Shown: positions 62,307 through 64,000 of the stretch, piece by piece | Layout: the number at the start of each line of letters is the position of its first letter | How positions within the stretch are numbered: the stretch's first letter is position 1 | Source of the DNA: Gyromitra esculenta | Taxonomy: Eukaryota; Ascomycota; Pezizomycetes; Pezizales; Discinaceae | Length of the DNA: 64,000 nt | Direction of reading: 5' to 3' | Assembly: GCA_038503075.1 (NCBI GenBank) | Contig: JBCAML010000008.1 | Span: forward strand, 1,364,001 to 1,428,000 | Notes under the pieces: generated by a model | The model's database searches: none | What the model was told of the DNA's origin: nothing | Seen by the model: the letters and a program-made list of their open reading frames with translations, nothing else | Translations under genes and position numbers: made by a program

Positions 62307-62910
62307 TGGGGGTTGAAAGGACTGAAAATTGAATATTTAGAAGCGTTTTCATTGGTGGAGTTTTGATTTTTGGAGGATTGCGAGTGTTTGTGGGAGGGAA
62401 TTTTCTTGAAATTGCATGGCTATTAGTCTCGTTTCGTTTTATTAATACCCATCAAGGGACATCTTTGCTCTCTTTTGTATAAAGTTTTGTTTATGTTGCT
62501 ATGTCTATATTTCCAGCTTTGAAAACTTTTTAGGGTCATAAAAAGTATATACATCGCAGACCTGACGTCTCCGGATTCTCAAAAATACAACTGTTTGGGC
62601 TCTGCTCTATCATTCCATGAAAATTCTCTTCTAGTAAGCGCGAACAACAGAAAGGTAATGGTAAGAAATTTGCTAGATCATGAAGTTGAAGAGTACCAAT
62701 TTTCGACAGTCTTCACATGAGCTGATGCAATACTTCGTATAGCAAAACATATTCATTTGTAAAAAAAAACACTCAACTTTACTTTTATTTATTCTATTAA
62801 GCCAAACCGCCCTTAGAAGCAGAAGCAGGCGGCATTAACAAGCCCATAAAATAGTAATTGAATCATCAATACACGCGCAAAACCAAGCTTCCAACCCCCC
62901 CATTCCATCA
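62229..62910. other. convergent 3' flanks of the small gene and RKI1
   Basis: No gene seen. It contains an inverted copy of the dispersed AT-rich repeat at about 62766-62806, next to a poly-A/T run. Confidence 0.5.
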
Positions 62911-63913
62911 TTATACATGTAAAACTCTCGTCTCCACCTTTCCATCCTCCATCCCGAAATACGCCATGACCGGCTTCCTATCGCCCGCCCAAAACACCCC
63001 ATGTTCCACTACGCCGACAATCCCCTTCAAAACCTTCGCCAATTCCTCCACCTTCTCGTTTCCACCAACCCCCATACCAACCGCAGCACCCGGATGTCCC
63101 CCCTCCTTCCCAAGAAGCTCTAACCCACCAACTCGTTCGCCCCCCCTCTGCACCGCCCCCGCATCGACCGCGACCGCCGACGATGTCGGCGAAATCGACT
63201 TTGACGGCGAGAAGCGCGATGAAGGCGATGGTATGAATCCGTCCGGAAATGGCGCATCAATGATGAAGTTACCATTATCAGTAATGCACGGCCCAGCCTT
63301 CGACAGCCCACCCATGCGGATAGCAGGCGCGACAGCACCGAGGGTCCTCAAACGTGCAAGAACGAACGTAGCGGCAGGAGGAACAACTTCGATAGGGATA
63401 CCGGGAGCATAATGTGTTGATAAGCTAGGTGACAGCTTGCGATAATCTACATCCTGTCAATACCTCCCCCCTTCTTTTCTAGCCCAGAACAAACGTACCA
63501 GCGACGACTACAAACTTCTTCGAACACACCGCAATCAGCTTCTCTTGGAATAGGCAGGCCCCACCACCCTTGATGCAGTTAAGATACGGATCGACCTCGT
63601 CCGCGCCGTCGAATGCGACTTCGAGCTCTGTGTGCATATCAATGCTACCGAGCTTTAGTCCTGCGCGCAGGATGAGCTCCCGCGATTGGTAGCCGGTGGG
63701 GACAAATAGGATCGGGTCGGTGATTTCGCGCGACAGCTGCGCTATTCGCTCGACGACGTAGACGACCGTGGACCCGGAACCGATACCGACGTGGCGCGCA
63801 TTGTGGGGGAAGTGCTCGTCGACTGCGCGGTAGGCTGCGAGCCGTTTGGCGGACTCGACGGTCAGCTGCGGAGTGGTCATGACATTCGTTATTGAATCCA
63901 TTGTTGTGTCCAT
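62911..63913 (-). CDS. RKI1: ribose-5-phosphate isomerase A type, 2 exons
   Basis: Minus-strand join 63913-63499 and 63446-62911, 316 aa. It interconverts ribose-5-phosphate and ribulose-5-phosphate in the pentose phosphate pathway (cytosol). Family motifs: [52 protein letters not shown] with the catalytic Asp pair, [20 protein letters not shown], then across the intron [13 protein letters not shown]. In the second exon are [38 protein letters not shown] and [10 protein letters not shown]. Between FIIDAPF and the VVEHG block is a long Ser/Gly-rich insertion (about residues 226-275) not usual in the family. The start at 63913 is the first ATG of the ORF; one further upstream exon cannot be excluded. 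Confidence 0.95.
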
Positions 63914-64000
63914 CTTTGGAGACTGTTTCCCGAAGAATAGTTTTGGCGGGGATGAGGGGAGGAATCTGTGGTTAAGGTTAGTGCGGGGTGTATGAGCCTC
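63914..64000. promoter_or_regulatory. RKI1 upstream edge of window
   Basis: 87 bp of 5' flank, truncated by the window end. No further feature seen. Confidence 0.4.

Overview
The window is nuclear DNA of a filamentous ascomycete (Pezizomycotina). The evidence is many short spliceosomal introns (about 45-120 nt, GT-AG, often with a CTAAC-like branch site), fungal-type conserved genes (ERG4, SPT16, SSR4, MRPL51, CDC1, MET17, an Aim2-like dienelactone hydrolase, a copper amine oxidase) and no bacterial operon structure. I cannot name the class with confidence; the wide intergenic spaces and moderate GC would fit an early-diverging group such as Pezizomycetes, but that is inference. Exon joins below were read by hand from splice signals, reading frame and family conservation.

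Layout. 0-4.4 kb: the 3' end of a coiled-coil gene, a second small coiled-coil gene, a DsbA/FrnE-type oxidoreductase (+) and a six-exon dienelactone hydrolase (-). 4.9-9.5 kb: SPT16 of the FACT complex (-), divergent from the mitochondrial ribosomal protein mL43 gene (+) over 319 bp. 10.5-12.4 kb: ERG4 sterol C-24(28) reductase (-). 12.4-16.1 kb: gene-free. 16-25.6 kb (+): a four-helix MARVEL-like membrane protein, a hypothetical nuclear-type protein, a Glu-rich repeat protein, a CDC1/TED1 phosphoesterase and a basic coiled-coil protein. 25.6-29.3 kb: gene-poor, with fragmentary unrecognised ORFs. 29.3-31.7 kb: copper amine oxidase (+). 33-38.1 kb: O-acetylhomoserine sulfhydrylase (-) and SSR4 of SWI/SNF-RSC (-). 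38.1-41.8 kb: gene-poor with doubtful ORFs. 41.9-48.6 kb: BET1 SNARE (+), a Rab11/Ypt31-type GTPase (-) and a large chromodomain protein (+). 48.6-51.2 kb: intergenic, with a 53-bp tandem repeat. 51.3-58.6 kb: mitochondrial ClpX (-), ATP synthase beta (+) and SEC22 SNARE (+). 58.6-62 kb: mostly empty, then a small hypothetical gene. 62.9-63.9 kb: ribose-5-phosphate isomerase (-).

The genes are mostly unrelated housekeeping functions: chromatin (SPT16, SSR4, chromodomain protein), ER/Golgi trafficking (BET1, SEC22, Rab11, CDC1/TED1), mitochondria (mL43, ClpX, ATP2), sterol, sulfur-amino-acid and pentose-phosphate metabolism. There is no secondary-metabolite cluster, CRISPR array, phage or intact transposon. 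The strongest unexplained signal is an excess of the palindrome TACATGTA (at least 22 copies, nearly all noncoding), sometimes extended to TAGCTACATGTAGCTA halves. Others are a dispersed AT-rich short repeat, tiny exons (11, 11, 13 and 26 nt) that shift the apparent starts of ATP2 and BET1, and a GC-AG intron.
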